A stretch of 64,000 nt of DNA from contig NZ_KB899972.1 of the NCBI RefSeq assembly GCF_000378485.1, forward strand, positions 203,772 to 267,771, given 5' to 3'. Under the pieces are notes generated by a model. That model had not been told where the DNA came from, made no database searches, and worked only from the letters and a program-made list of their open reading frames with translations. The position numbers and the translations under genes were made by a program. How positions within the stretch are numbered: the stretch's first letter is position 1; every line of letters starts with the position of its first letter. Below, piece after piece: positions 36,312 through 43,617 of the stretch. Source of the stretch: Flavobacterium rivuli WB 3.3-2 = DSM 21788. Its GTDB lineage: Bacteria; Bacteroidota; Bacteroidia; Flavobacteriales; Flavobacteriaceae.

Positions 36312-36491
36312 ATGAGAAAAATTTATTATATCCTGGCATACATAATTGCATGTTTCATGTTCGTTGGGTACCTCTTTAAGCTTATGCACTGGCCTTATGC
36401 CAGTATGTTACTAATTAGCGGTATCACATTATTAACAATTGGTTTTTTGCCACTATATCTTTACAACAGATATAAAAATGGACCTAAATAA
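36312..36491 (+). CDS. Free-standing FKLMHWP membrane hairpin mini-protein (copy 2)
   Basis: 59 residues, starting MRKIYYILAYIIACFMF. The turn is YLFKLMHWPYASM, helix 2 is LLISGITLLTIGFLP, and the end is YLYNRYKNGPK. The pattern of helix, F-K-(I/L)-M-H-W-P, helix, FLPxYxYxxYK is shared with the two preceding proteins. Between copies the sequence varies but the motif does not, which indicates selection. It is followed by an imperfect terminator. Confidence 0.8.
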   Translation: MRKIYYILAYIIACFMFVGYLFKLMHWPYASMLLISGITLLTIGFLPLYLYNRYKNGPK

Positions 36492-36496
36492 AAAAA

Positions 36497-36519
36497 GGGT
36501 GCCGCTTTAACGGACACCC
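36497..36519. terminator. Terminator-like hairpin between convergent genes
   Basis: GGGTGCCG and CGGACACCC pair with one bulge around CTTTAA. It lies between mini-protein copy 2 and the minus-strand YceI gene. Confidence 0.6.
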
Positions 36520-36548
36520 TCTTTCACATTCTATTTAAACCCTATAAA

Positions 36549-37118
36549 TTAGAACTGTAAGTTTACTGTAAGTTCAAACTCATCATAGATAGCTTTATCG
36601 CCAATTGTTTCGAAGAAACTTTTAGAGTTGTATTTAATACCATATTTAGTCCTGTCTATGTTAAACTTAGTTGTAGCAGTATTTTTTGTGGTGTTAAGAT
36701 CAAAAGTTACCGGTTTAGTGATACCTTTTATGGTAAGATCTGCAGTTACAGTATAAACGTTTGCTGATTTTGCTTTAACTGATTTAAAAACTAATTTAGA
36801 TGTAGCAAATTTATCAGTACCAAAGAAATCTTCAGCTTTAAGGTGTCCTTCAAGTTTTTCTTTACCTTCACCCGCTTTAAGGTCTGTAACAGCAATAGAG
36901 TTCATATCTACAGTAAAGTTACCACCTGTTACTTTACCGCCTTTAAAGCTAAGAACACCATCTTTAATACCTACAGTACCTTCATGCTGGCCTGTTACTT
37001 TTTTACCAACCCACGTAATGGTACTTTTAGCAGCGTTGATTTTTTTGTCCTGAGCTGTAGCTGTAAGTGTAGTTACTGCTACTAATAATGCAATTGCAAT
37101 TGTTTTGAAATTTTTCAT
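36549..37118 (-). CDS. YceI family protein
   Basis: 189 residues with a signal peptide (about 1-22, ending LTATAQ). The lipocalin-like YceI domain starts at AKSTITWVGKKVTGQHEGTV. It includes FKGGKVTGGNFTVDMNSI and ends with KYNSKSFFETIGDKAIYDEF. Family members bind polyisoprenoids such as ubiquinone precursors in the periplasm. It is downstream of the MarR and nitroreductase genes (gaps of 19 and 29 bases), so it is probably the last gene of that operon. Confidence 0.92.
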   Translation of the reverse strand: MKNFKTIAIALLVAVTTLTATAQDKKINAAKSTITWVGKKVTGQHEGTVGIKDGVLSFKGGKVTGGNFTVDMNSIAVTDLKAGEGKEKLEGHLKAEDFFGTDKFATSKLVFKSVKAKSANVYTVTADLTIKGITKPVTFDLNTTKNTATTKFNIDRTKYGIKYNSKSFFETIGDKAIYDEFELTVNLQF

Positions 37119-37147
37119 CGTTTTTTAAATTAAATTAAGGGTAAATA

Positions 37148-37786
37148 TTAAAGTGTAATAAATAATTCGTTGTTTGGTTTCCTTACCTTTTTCGCATGCT
37201 GCACGGCATCTTCGTCATGGCGGTACCCTATTGCGGCAATAACAGCGGCGTTAAGTCCTTTTTCTTCAAGGATAAGGATCTCATTAATTTTGGCAGCATC
37301 AAAACCTTCCATGGGTGTAGCATCAATTTTTAATATAGCAGCCGTATTTATAAGGGTAGAAAGCGCAATATAAGCCTGTTTTGCTGTCCATACATTTTTC
37401 TGCTCATCTGTAAGGCCGGCTAAAAACCCGTTAATATAATCGCTTAAACCGCTTACCGCCTCTTTAGCAACACCACGCTGGGCACTAATATTATTAACAT
37501 AAGTATCTACATGTGCAGCACCCACATTAACTTCGTTAGCAAAAATAAAAAGGTGCGATGCATCTGCAAATATATTTTTGTTGTTTCCTCCGGCAGCTTC
37601 GGCAAGTTGTTCTTTAACCGCCTGAGTCTCTACTACAAAAATTTTATAAGGCTGTAATCCTACAGATGATACGCTAAGACGTACAGCTTCTTTTAAAAAC
37701 TCAAGGTCTTCTGCAGATACTTTTTTAGTTGTATCATATTTTTTAACTGCATAACGCCAGTTTAAGCTGTCAATATAGTTTGTCAT
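37148..37786 (-). CDS. Nitroreductase family NAD(P)H-dependent oxidoreductase (NfsB-like)
   Basis: 212 residues with the FMN-dependent nitroreductase fold. The features are LNWRYAVKKYD at the start (FMN-phosphate contact), VRLSVSSVGLQPYKIFVV, and the C-terminal GYRHDEDAVQHAKKVRKP. It reduces quinones or nitroaromatic compounds using NAD(P)H. It lies between the MarR regulator and yceI, which suggests an inducible response to quinone-like or aromatic compounds. Confidence 0.92.
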   Translation of the reverse strand: MTNYIDSLNWRYAVKKYDTTKKVSAEDLEFLKEAVRLSVSSVGLQPYKIFVVETQAVKEQLAEAAGGNNKNIFADASHLFIFANEVNVGAAHVDTYVNNISAQRGVAKEAVSGLSDYINGFLAGLTDEQKNVWTAKQAYIALSTLINTAAILKIDATPMEGFDAAKINEILILEEKGLNAAVIAAIGYRHDEDAVQHAKKVRKPNNELFITL

Positions 37787-37805
37787 AATCTATGTATAAA
37801 TATAA

Positions 37806-38258
37806 TTAAATTGTTCTGTATTTTTCAAGCAGGTTAATAAGTTGTTCCTGCTCTTCTGTTGTTAAATTATTTGCAAATTTAGCTTCATGCTCATCTACTT
37901 TGGGATCAAGTTCTTTTAAGAGCTCTAACCCTTTTTCTGTAATGGTTATTTCCATTTGCCTCCGGTTACCGGGGCATACCTTACGGTTTACCAACTCCTT
38001 AAGTAAAAGCTTGTCTACCAGCCTTGTTGTGTTGCTTGTCTTGGCAATCATCCTTTCCTGAATAATACCCATATTCGCGGGCTTTCCTTTTTGGCCGCGT
38101 AATATTCTTAGTACATTAAATTGTTCCGGCGAAAGATCGTACCCCTTCATAACATCAGAAATATTCTCTGCAACCACACTGTGCGCATACATAACATTCA
38201 TGATTGCCCGTTTAGACAATGTCATGTTTTCCGATTTTATAACGTCTTCGATCTTCAT
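37806..38258 (-). CDS. MarR family transcriptional regulator
   Basis: About 150 residues from the ATG at 38258 (MKIEDVIKSENMTLSKRAIM). A longer frame to 38375 runs through the promoter and is unlikely. The winged helix contains LSPEQFNVLRILRGQKGKPAN, SNTTRLVDKLLLKELVNRK and RRQMEITITEKGLELL. It heads the minus-strand operon with the nitroreductase and YceI genes and is divergent from the thioredoxin-fold genes. A perfect palindrome overlaps its promoter. Confidence 0.9.
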   Translation of the reverse strand: MKIEDVIKSENMTLSKRAIMNVMYAHSVVAENISDVMKGYDLSPEQFNVLRILRGQKGKPANMGIIQERMIAKTSNTTRLVDKLLLKELVNRKVCPGNRRQMEITITEKGLELLKELDPKVDEHEAKFANNLTTEEQEQLINLLEKYRTI

Positions 38259-38303
38259 GGTTACATTTGTTATAGTTGTAATTGTAACATTTGTATCTAC
38301 AAT

Positions 38304-38344
38304 ATTTGTATATACAAATGTAGGCTGATTTGAAATTCTGACAA
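38304..38344 (-). promoter_or_regulatory. MarR operon promoter with overlapping palindromic operator
   Basis: Read on the minus strand, TTG (38344-38342), a 19-base spacer and TACATTTG (38322-38315) match the Bacteroidota consensus exactly. The 16-base perfect palindrome ATTTGTATATACAAAT (38304-38319) covers the -7 box and start region, so bound MarR would block transcription. Further ACAAATGT-like half-sites continue toward the ATG. Confidence 0.75.
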
Positions 38345-38430
38345 GCTTTTTAATTGTTAAATTTTTGTTAAACAAAATAAAGGCTTTTATTTTAAGGTAA
38401 TTTTATGGAAGCAATACTAATAAGTGCATA

Positions 38431-39027
38431 ATGATAATAAAAAAAAAATATTTATTAGCAGCAGTGCTGGCAGCAACGTTAAGTGTTTCATGTAAAAAAG
38501 AAGCAAATACACCCCAGCCTATACCCGCAGAAACTGTAAAGACCACAGAAGCAGTAAAAGATACCTTACCTAAACTGCCAAAGCCACTAAAGATATACAG
38601 TAACGATACGGTATCTGTAAATGCGTATGATTATGCAGGACTGGAATACTTTCTTAAGCAAAAAAATGACACTACGTATGTAGTTAATTTTTGGGCTACC
38701 TGGTGTGTACCCTGCGTTGCTGAACTTCCCAATTTTGAAAAGATTAATGCCAATTATAAAAAGAATAAGGTTAAGGTAATATTAGTAAGCCTTGATATGG
38801 CAAAAATGATCGATACAAGGCTGCTGCCTTTTATTAAGGAAAAACAGATAAAAAGTGAGGTACTCCTGCTTCGCGATCCTGATGCAGATTCCTGGATATC
38901 TAAAGTAGACAGCACCTGGAGCGGTGCTATACCCGCAACCTTAATATATAATGCCGATATGCGCAAGTTTTACGAAAAGTCGTTTACGTATGATGAGCTT
39001 GAAAAAGAAGTTAGTAATTTTAAATAA
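38431..39027 (+). CDS. TlpA/ResA-like thioredoxin-fold lipoprotein
   Basis: 198 residues. It has a lipoprotein signal peptide with lipobox LSVSC (Cys21), a proline-rich linker, then a thioredoxin domain with the active site FWATWCVPCVAELP and the cis-proline motif IPATLIY. It is predicted to be a membrane-anchored periplasmic thiol oxidoreductase. A second thioredoxin-fold gene starts 8 bases downstream. It is divergent from the MarR operon, which suggests possible shared control. Confidence 0.9.
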   Translation: MIIKKKYLLAAVLAATLSVSCKKEANTPQPIPAETVKTTEAVKDTLPKLPKPLKIYSNDTVSVNAYDYAGLEYFLKQKNDTTYVVNFWATWCVPCVAELPNFEKINANYKKNKVKVILVSLDMAKMIDTRLLPFIKEKQIKSEVLLLRDPDADSWISKVDSTWSGAIPATLIYNADMRKFYEKSFTYDELEKEVSNFK

Positions 39028-39035
39028 ATAATGTA

Positions 39036-39647
39036 ATGAAAAAAATACAATTTTTGGCCCTGTTTATTATGTTAGGCGCTCTTGCAGCCTTTACCGTTAA
39101 CCCTCCTGCCGGTGGTTATAAAGTGGGCGACACAGCAACCGATTTTAGCCTTAAAAACGTAGATGGCAAAATGGTATCTCTTAAAGATATTAAAAATGCT
39201 AAAGGTTATATAGTTGTGTTTACGTGCAACCATTGCCCCTATGCACAGGCTTATGAAGACAGGATCGTGGCGCTTAATAACAAATACAAAGCTCTTGGCT
39301 ACCCTGTTGTCGCTATAAATCCTAACAACCCGGAAAAGCAAAAGGAAGACAGTTTTGCAAAAATGCAGGAAAGGGCAAAAGATAAAAAGTTTTCGTTTCC
39401 GTATCTCTTAGATGAAGGCCAAAAAATATTCCCGCAATATGGCGCTACAAAAACACCACATGTATATGTGTTACAAAAAACGCCTAAAGGCAATGTTGTA
39501 AAATATATAGGCGCTATAGACGATAATTATGAAGATGCCAAAGCCGTAAAGCAAAAATATGTAGAAAACGCTGTTGATGCCCTTATAAAAGGTAAAGAAG
39601 TAACCGTAAAAGAAACAAAGGCTATTGGCTGTTCGATAAAAGCATAA
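39036..39647 (+). CDS. Exported thioredoxin-fold/peroxiredoxin-like protein
   Basis: 203 residues with a signal peptide (about 1-20). It is an AhpC/TSA-like fold with KVGDTATDFSLKNVDGK, then FTCNHCPYAQAYEDR, in which CNHC replaces the usual CxxC context. The cis-proline region is KTPHVYVL. It is a family of exported peroxiredoxin-like proteins common in Bacteroidota. It lies between a TlpA-like protein and a rhodanese, so the three probably form a thiol-redox group. Confidence 0.88.
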   Translation: MKKIQFLALFIMLGALAAFTVNPPAGGYKVGDTATDFSLKNVDGKMVSLKDIKNAKGYIVVFTCNHCPYAQAYEDRIVALNNKYKALGYPVVAINPNNPEKQKEDSFAKMQERAKDKKFSFPYLLDEGQKIFPQYGATKTPHVYVLQKTPKGNVVKYIGAIDDNYEDAKAVKQKYVENAVDALIKGKEVTVKETKAIGCSIKA

Positions 39648-39655
39648 TACCTTTG
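39625..39655 (+). promoter_or_regulatory. Promoter of the rhodanese gene
   Basis: TTG at 39625-39627, a 20-base spacer and TACCTTTG at 39648-39655 match the Bacteroidota promoter. It overlaps the end of the preceding gene and lies 15 bases before the ATG at 39671. Confidence 0.6.
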
Positions 39656-39670
39656 CCAAAAATACAACAC

Positions 39671-39985
39671 ATGAATTTAGACCAGCAACAATGGTGGGAA
39701 GAAGCACAGCAGGACAGCAATGCTGTACTACTTGATGTTCGTACTCCCGAAGAATGGGACCAAGGTATAATTCCCGGTGCCATAAATATTGATTATTATA
39801 AAGGGCAGGGCTTTATAGACGAAGTTTCTCAGCTTGATAAAAGCAAAACTTATTATGTATATTGCCGTAGTGGTGTCCGCAGTGCTAATGCCTGCAGCAT
39901 TATGAATGAATTAGGTTTTGAAAAGGCCAACAACCTTTTAGGAGGTATTTCTCAATGGAGTGGCCCGGTAGTAGCCGCTGAATAA
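39671..39985 (+). CDS. Rhodanese-like domain protein
   Basis: 104 residues from the ATG at 39671 (MNLDQQQWWEEAQQD). A single rhodanese domain with LLDVRTPEEWDQGIIPGAINID and the active-site loop YCRSGVRSANA carrying the catalytic cysteine. It transfers sulfane sulfur or acts on thiols in the cytoplasm. A TTG 18 bases upstream is not needed as a start. It is closed by a terminator at 39991. Confidence 0.92.
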   Translation: MNLDQQQWWEEAQQDSNAVLLDVRTPEEWDQGIIPGAINIDYYKGQGFIDEVSQLDKSKTYYVYCRSGVRSANACSIMNELGFEKANNLLGGISQWSGPVVAAE

Positions 39986-39990
39986 TTTTT

Positions 39991-40015
39991 AAAAGCCCGA
40001 AAGGGCTTTTTAAAT
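39991..40015 (+). terminator. Terminator of the rhodanese gene
   Basis: AAAAGCCC-GAAA-GGGCTTTT is a perfect stem with a GAAA tetraloop, followed by T and A residues, five bases after the stop codon. Confidence 0.88.
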
Positions 40016-40026
40016 ATCTAATATTC

Positions 40027-40548
40027 ATGAATAACCTAAAGTTCTTAATTATAATTTCTTTTATAACTTTCTGTTCCTGTAATATTATAAAAGAACCTGA
40101 TAGCGCATCGTTACAACCCAATAAACAGTTAGAGCAGTTATTACGATTTTTTGTGGAAAAAAATCCATGCGAGAAATGTTATTATGAGCTGTATATTAAT
40201 AAAGAGTTTCCCGAAAAATTTATACTCACAATTTACACAGGCAAATTTTCACTTACGCAAGATGAGAATATACATTATAACCAGTTAGCGTTAGAAAAGT
40301 TAACTGTATCAGGCAAAGAGTTTAAGGTTTTTAGTGGAGCAGAACATTATTTTAACAATAAAAAGATACATGATGAACGCAAAAAATTTATCATTGACAC
40401 TTTTCCAAATAATAATTATATACGGCCGGTAACGTGGACAGCTATTGACAGCGCCGGAACAATAACAATTACTTCATACACCGGCACATATCCTTTTTCC
40501 CTTTGCCTGTTAAATATGCTGTACCAAACTAAAACATTATGTACGTAA
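40027..40548 (+). CDS. Lipoprotein of unknown function
   Basis: 173 residues with a lipoprotein signal peptide (lipobox FCSC, Cys18). The mature part has a CEKCYYELY motif and is otherwise without recognised family. It starts 12 bases after the terminator of the rhodanese gene, is alone in its transcript and is convergent with trxB. Confidence 0.65.
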   Translation: MNNLKFLIIISFITFCSCNIIKEPDSASLQPNKQLEQLLRFFVEKNPCEKCYYELYINKEFPEKFILTIYTGKFSLTQDENIHYNQLALEKLTVSGKEFKVFSGAEHYFNNKKIHDERKKFIIDTFPNNNYIRPVTWTAIDSAGTITITSYTGTYPFSLCLLNMLYQTKTLCT

Positions 40549-40691
40549 AACTACTTTTCTATCCTGCATTATAAAAAAGTGTAGTGCACGTTAACTACCT
40601 AACGTACATTATTTTAACTTTTAAGTAAATAAAATGCTCTAAGATAAATATGACCTTTAAAAGGAAGCGGCAGGATTATAAATAAAAAAGC

Positions 40692-40709
40692 CGGAAGATA
40701 AATCTTCCG
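40692..40709 (-). terminator. Terminator of trxB
   Basis: CGGAAGAT and ATCTTCCG form an 8-base-pair stem. On the minus strand it is followed by GCTTTTTT, as expected for an intrinsic terminator 58 bases after the trxB stop codon. Confidence 0.8.
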
Positions 40710-40766
40710 ACCATGATTAGCCATTGGCTATATACTTTTTATAATATATCTTAATTGAATGCCCTA

Positions 40767-41720
40767 TTAGTGGCTACCAAGTTCACCCAGGTAACGTTCG
40801 GCATCAAGAGCTGCCATACATCCGCTGCCTGCAGCTGTAATAGCCTGGCGATAATCTTTATCCTGTACATCACCTGCTGCAAACACGCCCGGTAGATTGG
40901 TCTTAGTTGTTTTAGGCTGCGTAATAAGATAACCTGTTTCATCCATTTCAAGCTGACCTTTAAAAATATCAGTATTTGGTTTATGCCCTATAGCTACAAA
41001 CAGTCCTGTAAGCGCAATTTCCTGTTTTTCGCCGCTTACATTATTTACCACCCTTAAACCTTCTACAACCTGGTCGCCAAGTACCTCATCAACTTCGGTA
41101 TTATAGAGAACTGTAAGGTTAGGAGTATTTTGTACACGGTGCTGCATAGCCTTGCTCGCTCTCATAACATCTTTGCGTACCAGCATAGTTACGTTTTTAC
41201 AAATGTTAGCAAGATAGGTAGCTTCTTCGGCGGCGGTATCCCCCGCGCCTACAATAGCCACATCCTGTCCGCGGTAAAAAAAACCGTCGCAAACGGCACA
41301 TGCCGAAACACCACCACCCCTAAGACGCTGCTCGCTTGGCAGGCCAAGATACTTTGCAGTAGCCCCGGTAGATATTATTATGGTATGTGCAAGCACTACT
41401 TTATTATTGTCTATAGTAACTTTATGCCAGCCACCTTCAACAGTACTAAATTCTACTGCTGTGGCCATGCCAATGCGTACCTGGGTACCAAAGCGCTCTG
41501 CCTGTGCCTGTAATTGCATCATCATGGTGGGGCCATCAATGCCTTCCGGGTATCCGGGAAAATTATCCACCTCGGTAGTAGTTGTAAGCTGACCTCCAGG
41601 CTCAAGGCCTGTATATAAAATTGGGTTCATGTCTGCCCTGGCTGCATAAATGGCTGCAGTATAACCTGCAGGACCAGAACCAATAATTAAACATTTTATT
41701 TTCTCTATAGTATCAGACAT
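40767..41720 (-). CDS. trxB: Thioredoxin reductase
   Basis: 317 residues. An FAD-binding motif (IIGSGPAGYTAAIYAARA) is at the N-terminus. The redox-active pair is Cys141 and Cys144 in GVSACAVCDGFFY, NADPH binding is at VAIVGAGDTAAEEATYL, and the C-terminal FAD motif is GVFAAGDVQDKDYRQAITAAGSG. It reduces thioredoxin using NADPH in the cytoplasm. It stands alone, downstream of several thioredoxin-fold genes on the other strand. Confidence 0.96.
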   Translation of the reverse strand: MSDTIEKIKCLIIGSGPAGYTAAIYAARADMNPILYTGLEPGGQLTTTTEVDNFPGYPEGIDGPTMMMQLQAQAERFGTQVRIGMATAVEFSTVEGGWHKVTIDNNKVVLAHTIIISTGATAKYLGLPSEQRLRGGGVSACAVCDGFFYRGQDVAIVGAGDTAAEEATYLANICKNVTMLVRKDVMRASKAMQHRVQNTPNLTVLYNTEVDEVLGDQVVEGLRVVNNVSGEKQEIALTGLFVAIGHKPNTDIFKGQLEMDETGYLITQPKTTKTNLPGVFAAGDVQDKDYRQAITAAGSGCMAALDAERYLGELGSH

Positions 41721-41881
41721 AGTCTTGTATTATTTGAAATTGTGGTACAAAGGTAAGTTTTTAATGAAGAAATAAACAAGTCCTTACATTAGTTTTAGTT
41801 ATTACTAAATAAAATTAGTTTATAGCTTTGCAAATTAAAAAATAGTGTTATATTTGCAGCCTCGAACAGGGAAATACTTTT

Positions 41882-41956
41882 CGGGGTGTAGCGTAGCCCG
41901 GTCATCGCGCCTGGTTTGGGACCAGGAGGTCGCAGGTTCGAATCCTGCCACCCCGA
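41882..41956 (+). tRNA. tRNA-Pro (anticodon TGG)
   Basis: The cloverleaf can be drawn. The acceptor arms are CGGGGTG and CACCCCG with discriminator A. The anticodon stem is CCTGG/CCAGG around the loop TTTGGGA, giving anticodon TGG, and the T arm is GCAGGTTCGAATCCTGC. CCA is not encoded. A terminator follows, then possible attachment-site sequence. Confidence 0.96.
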
Positions 41957-41980
41957 CAATATAGAGGTAAAAACACCTCA

Positions 41981-42017
41981 AAACCCGTAAATTGTAAGTA
42001 TTTACGGGTTTTTTTGT
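41981..42017 (+). terminator. Terminator after tRNA-Pro
   Basis: AAACCCGTAAAT and ATTTACGGGTTT form a perfect 12-base stem followed by TTTTTT. Confidence 0.92.
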
Positions 42018-42057
42018 GCCTTTTTGGCATCAAAATACCCCAAAACAATCAATATAA

Positions 42058-42207
42058 ATGTGAGCAATTAGGTGAGTAAAAATGGACATTCCAAAAACTA
42101 CTCACAGAAAGTGCTGTAAGTTACTGTATGTAAATAACTTAAACTTGTTTCTTTAACACTTTTACCGCCGAATAATGCCTCTCAAAGCCACCTGATGTGA
42201 GCAATTA
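42058..42207. other. Possible remnant of an integrase attachment region
   Basis: ATGTGAGCAATTA occurs as a direct repeat at 42058-42070 and 42195-42207. A related GTGAGTAAA is at 42073, and an inverted ACTCACA near 42102. Repeated GTGAGCA-type half-sites just downstream of a tRNA gene look like tyrosine-recombinase arm sites. No integrase gene is present, and no repeat of the tRNA 3' end was seen at the far end of the accessory region. This 300-base gap holds no gene. Confidence 0.35.
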
Positions 42208-42286
42208 AATTGAATCGGTACTTAATGTAAGTTTAATTTAATAGTACATTGGTATGAAAAGCACAAACACCCAATTACACCTTTTT

Positions 42287-42488
42287 TCATTTTGCTGTGG
42301 TTAGCGGCAGGGGTGCCAAACCCGCCGTATTCGTGTTTTTATTTTCATTGTCTGATGTCGAAATACACGAGGCAATGTTGCTCAAAAAAGGTACTGCAAT
42401 GATCACGGCACCTACAAGGCTTAGGAATTGACGGCGCCTAATATTGGTATTCTCTACTTTTTCTTTTCGCGTATACTTTAATTTTCAT
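42287..42488 (-). pseudogene. Frameshifted Tat-signal lipoprotein remnant
   Basis: An ATG at 42488 opens a frame that stops after 16 codons. One base out, the frame reads KEKVENTNIRRRQFLSLVGA, then VIIAVPFLSNIASC, a clear twin-arginine signal with a lipobox. It stops 24 residues later. A single extra A in the run after the ATG explains the shift. Only the signal and a short tail remain of what was probably an exported redox enzyme. Confidence 0.6.
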
Positions 42489-42518
42489 ATTACGTTCTGT
42501 GTTTCATTTTTTTATGGA

Positions 42519-43178
42519 CTATTGCTCTTCCCTTGATCCCATCACCTTTTTTAGCAGGGCAGTGCCAGTTTTTGCCTGTTCTTTGTCGACGCTGTCGGCA
42601 ATAAGTTCAATAATACCCTCTATCTGGCTAATAGTAAGCCCAACATTTAGGCCGTTGCCAATATGTGACTGTGCCATCGGCTCAACGCCTTCCATACTTA
42701 TCAGTGCCGCGATGGTAATTATCTCACGTTCTTGGTAATTTAAAATGTCATTATCAAAAATGTCAGCAAAAAGGTGTTCCTTTAAAAAAGTATCTATCCG
42801 CGGGGCAAAAGCCTGGGGTCCGGCTTTGGGTGCATCAACAGGTTTATTCGTTAATACTGCTACCGTTCTTTCTCCTCGCTGGTAACGGGTAAGGCTGTCG
42901 TTTAAAGGGCTTGCTTCCCTGCCGGGGCTATCTGTAATTCTTTTTGACTTGCGTTCTTCAAGCACCTGTATAAAAGTGTTGATCCCCTGGAGGCTTCTCG
43001 GGAAACCGCAGTAAGCATAGAGCTGTACCAGTTCTTCCTGAACCTGGTTGATGGTAAGGCCTGCATCAAGCCCCGCATTTAGTTCTTTTGCAAGGCTTAT
43101 GAGGTCGCCCCTTGCTGTGAAGGCTGAAATGGTCACCAGTTTTTTCTGCTTATTATCGAGCGGTGTTGTAGTTTTCAT
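42519..43178 (-). CDS. Carboxymuconolactone decarboxylase family protein (signal peptide frameshifted)
   Basis: From the in-frame ATG at 43178 there are 219 residues with two CMD/AhpD-like halves: LISLAKELNAGLDAGLTINQ and YQEREIITIAALISMEGVEP. Family members handle peroxides or protocatechuate-derived lactones. Upstream, an ATG at 43245 begins a good signal peptide (MKNIVTLMVLVL), but it is one base out of frame with the continuation LSLATNTLNAQ. The original exported protein has therefore been frameshifted near 43217. A shorter cytoplasmic form might still be made. Confidence 0.7.
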   Translation of the reverse strand: MKTTTPLDNKQKKLVTISAFTARGDLISLAKELNAGLDAGLTINQVQEELVQLYAYCGFPRSLQGINTFIQVLEERKSKRITDSPGREASPLNDSLTRYQRGERTVAVLTNKPVDAPKAGPQAFAPRIDTFLKEHLFADIFDNDILNYQEREIITIAALISMEGVEPMAQSHIGNGLNVGLTISQIEGIIELIADSVDKEQAKTGTALLKKVMGSREEQ

Positions 43179-43254
43179 AGTGTTTTGTGCGTTTAGGGTA
43201 TTGGTTGCCAAGGACAAGTACCATCAGGGTTACTATATTTTTCATAAAATCTGT

Positions 43255-43585
43255 TTAAACCTTGTATTTAAGCCATAGTACGCCATTTTCAAGTTTCTTG
43301 ACATCAGTAAACTACAGGGCTACAGATGTAATACCGCTTGCTTCTTTTAGCATTTCAAATACGGTTGGTGTATCAATCGTGGCATCTGCAATGGGAATGG
43401 TCAGCAGGCTTACTTCATCCAAAAGGCCTGCTGCCAGTAAAGCACCGTTAAGGTGGCCACCGCCTTCTGCCATAAGCGTGGTAATAGGGAACAGTCTTCC
43501 CAGTTGTTCTAATGCCAATGCAAAATCAACCTCCTTTTTTCCGGCAAAAAGATAGGATATCTTTTCATAAGCTTTTCATTGAAAA
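43255..43585 (-). pseudogene. RibD-type dihydrofolate reductase fragment
   Basis: The remaining reading frame gives AYEKISYLFAGKKEVDFALA, LEQLGRLFPITTLMAEGGGH and NGALLAAGLLDEVSLL, the C-terminal half of a RibD/DHFR-like reductase. A TAG at 43312 interrupts it before the natural end FTDVKKLENGVLWLKYKV. About half of the normal protein is missing at the N-terminus. It is therefore truncated and carries a nonsense codon. Confidence 0.8.
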
Positions 43586-43586
43586 A

Positions 43587-43611
43587 CCTGCCCTGAGCGT
43601 CTCAGGGCAGG
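43587..43611 (-). terminator. Terminator hairpin after the alcohol dehydrogenase
   Basis: CCTGCCCTGAG-CGT-CTCAGGGCAGG is a perfect 11-base-pair stem, followed on the minus strand by TTTTTC. Confidence 0.85.
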
Positions 43612-43617
43612 CCTGTG

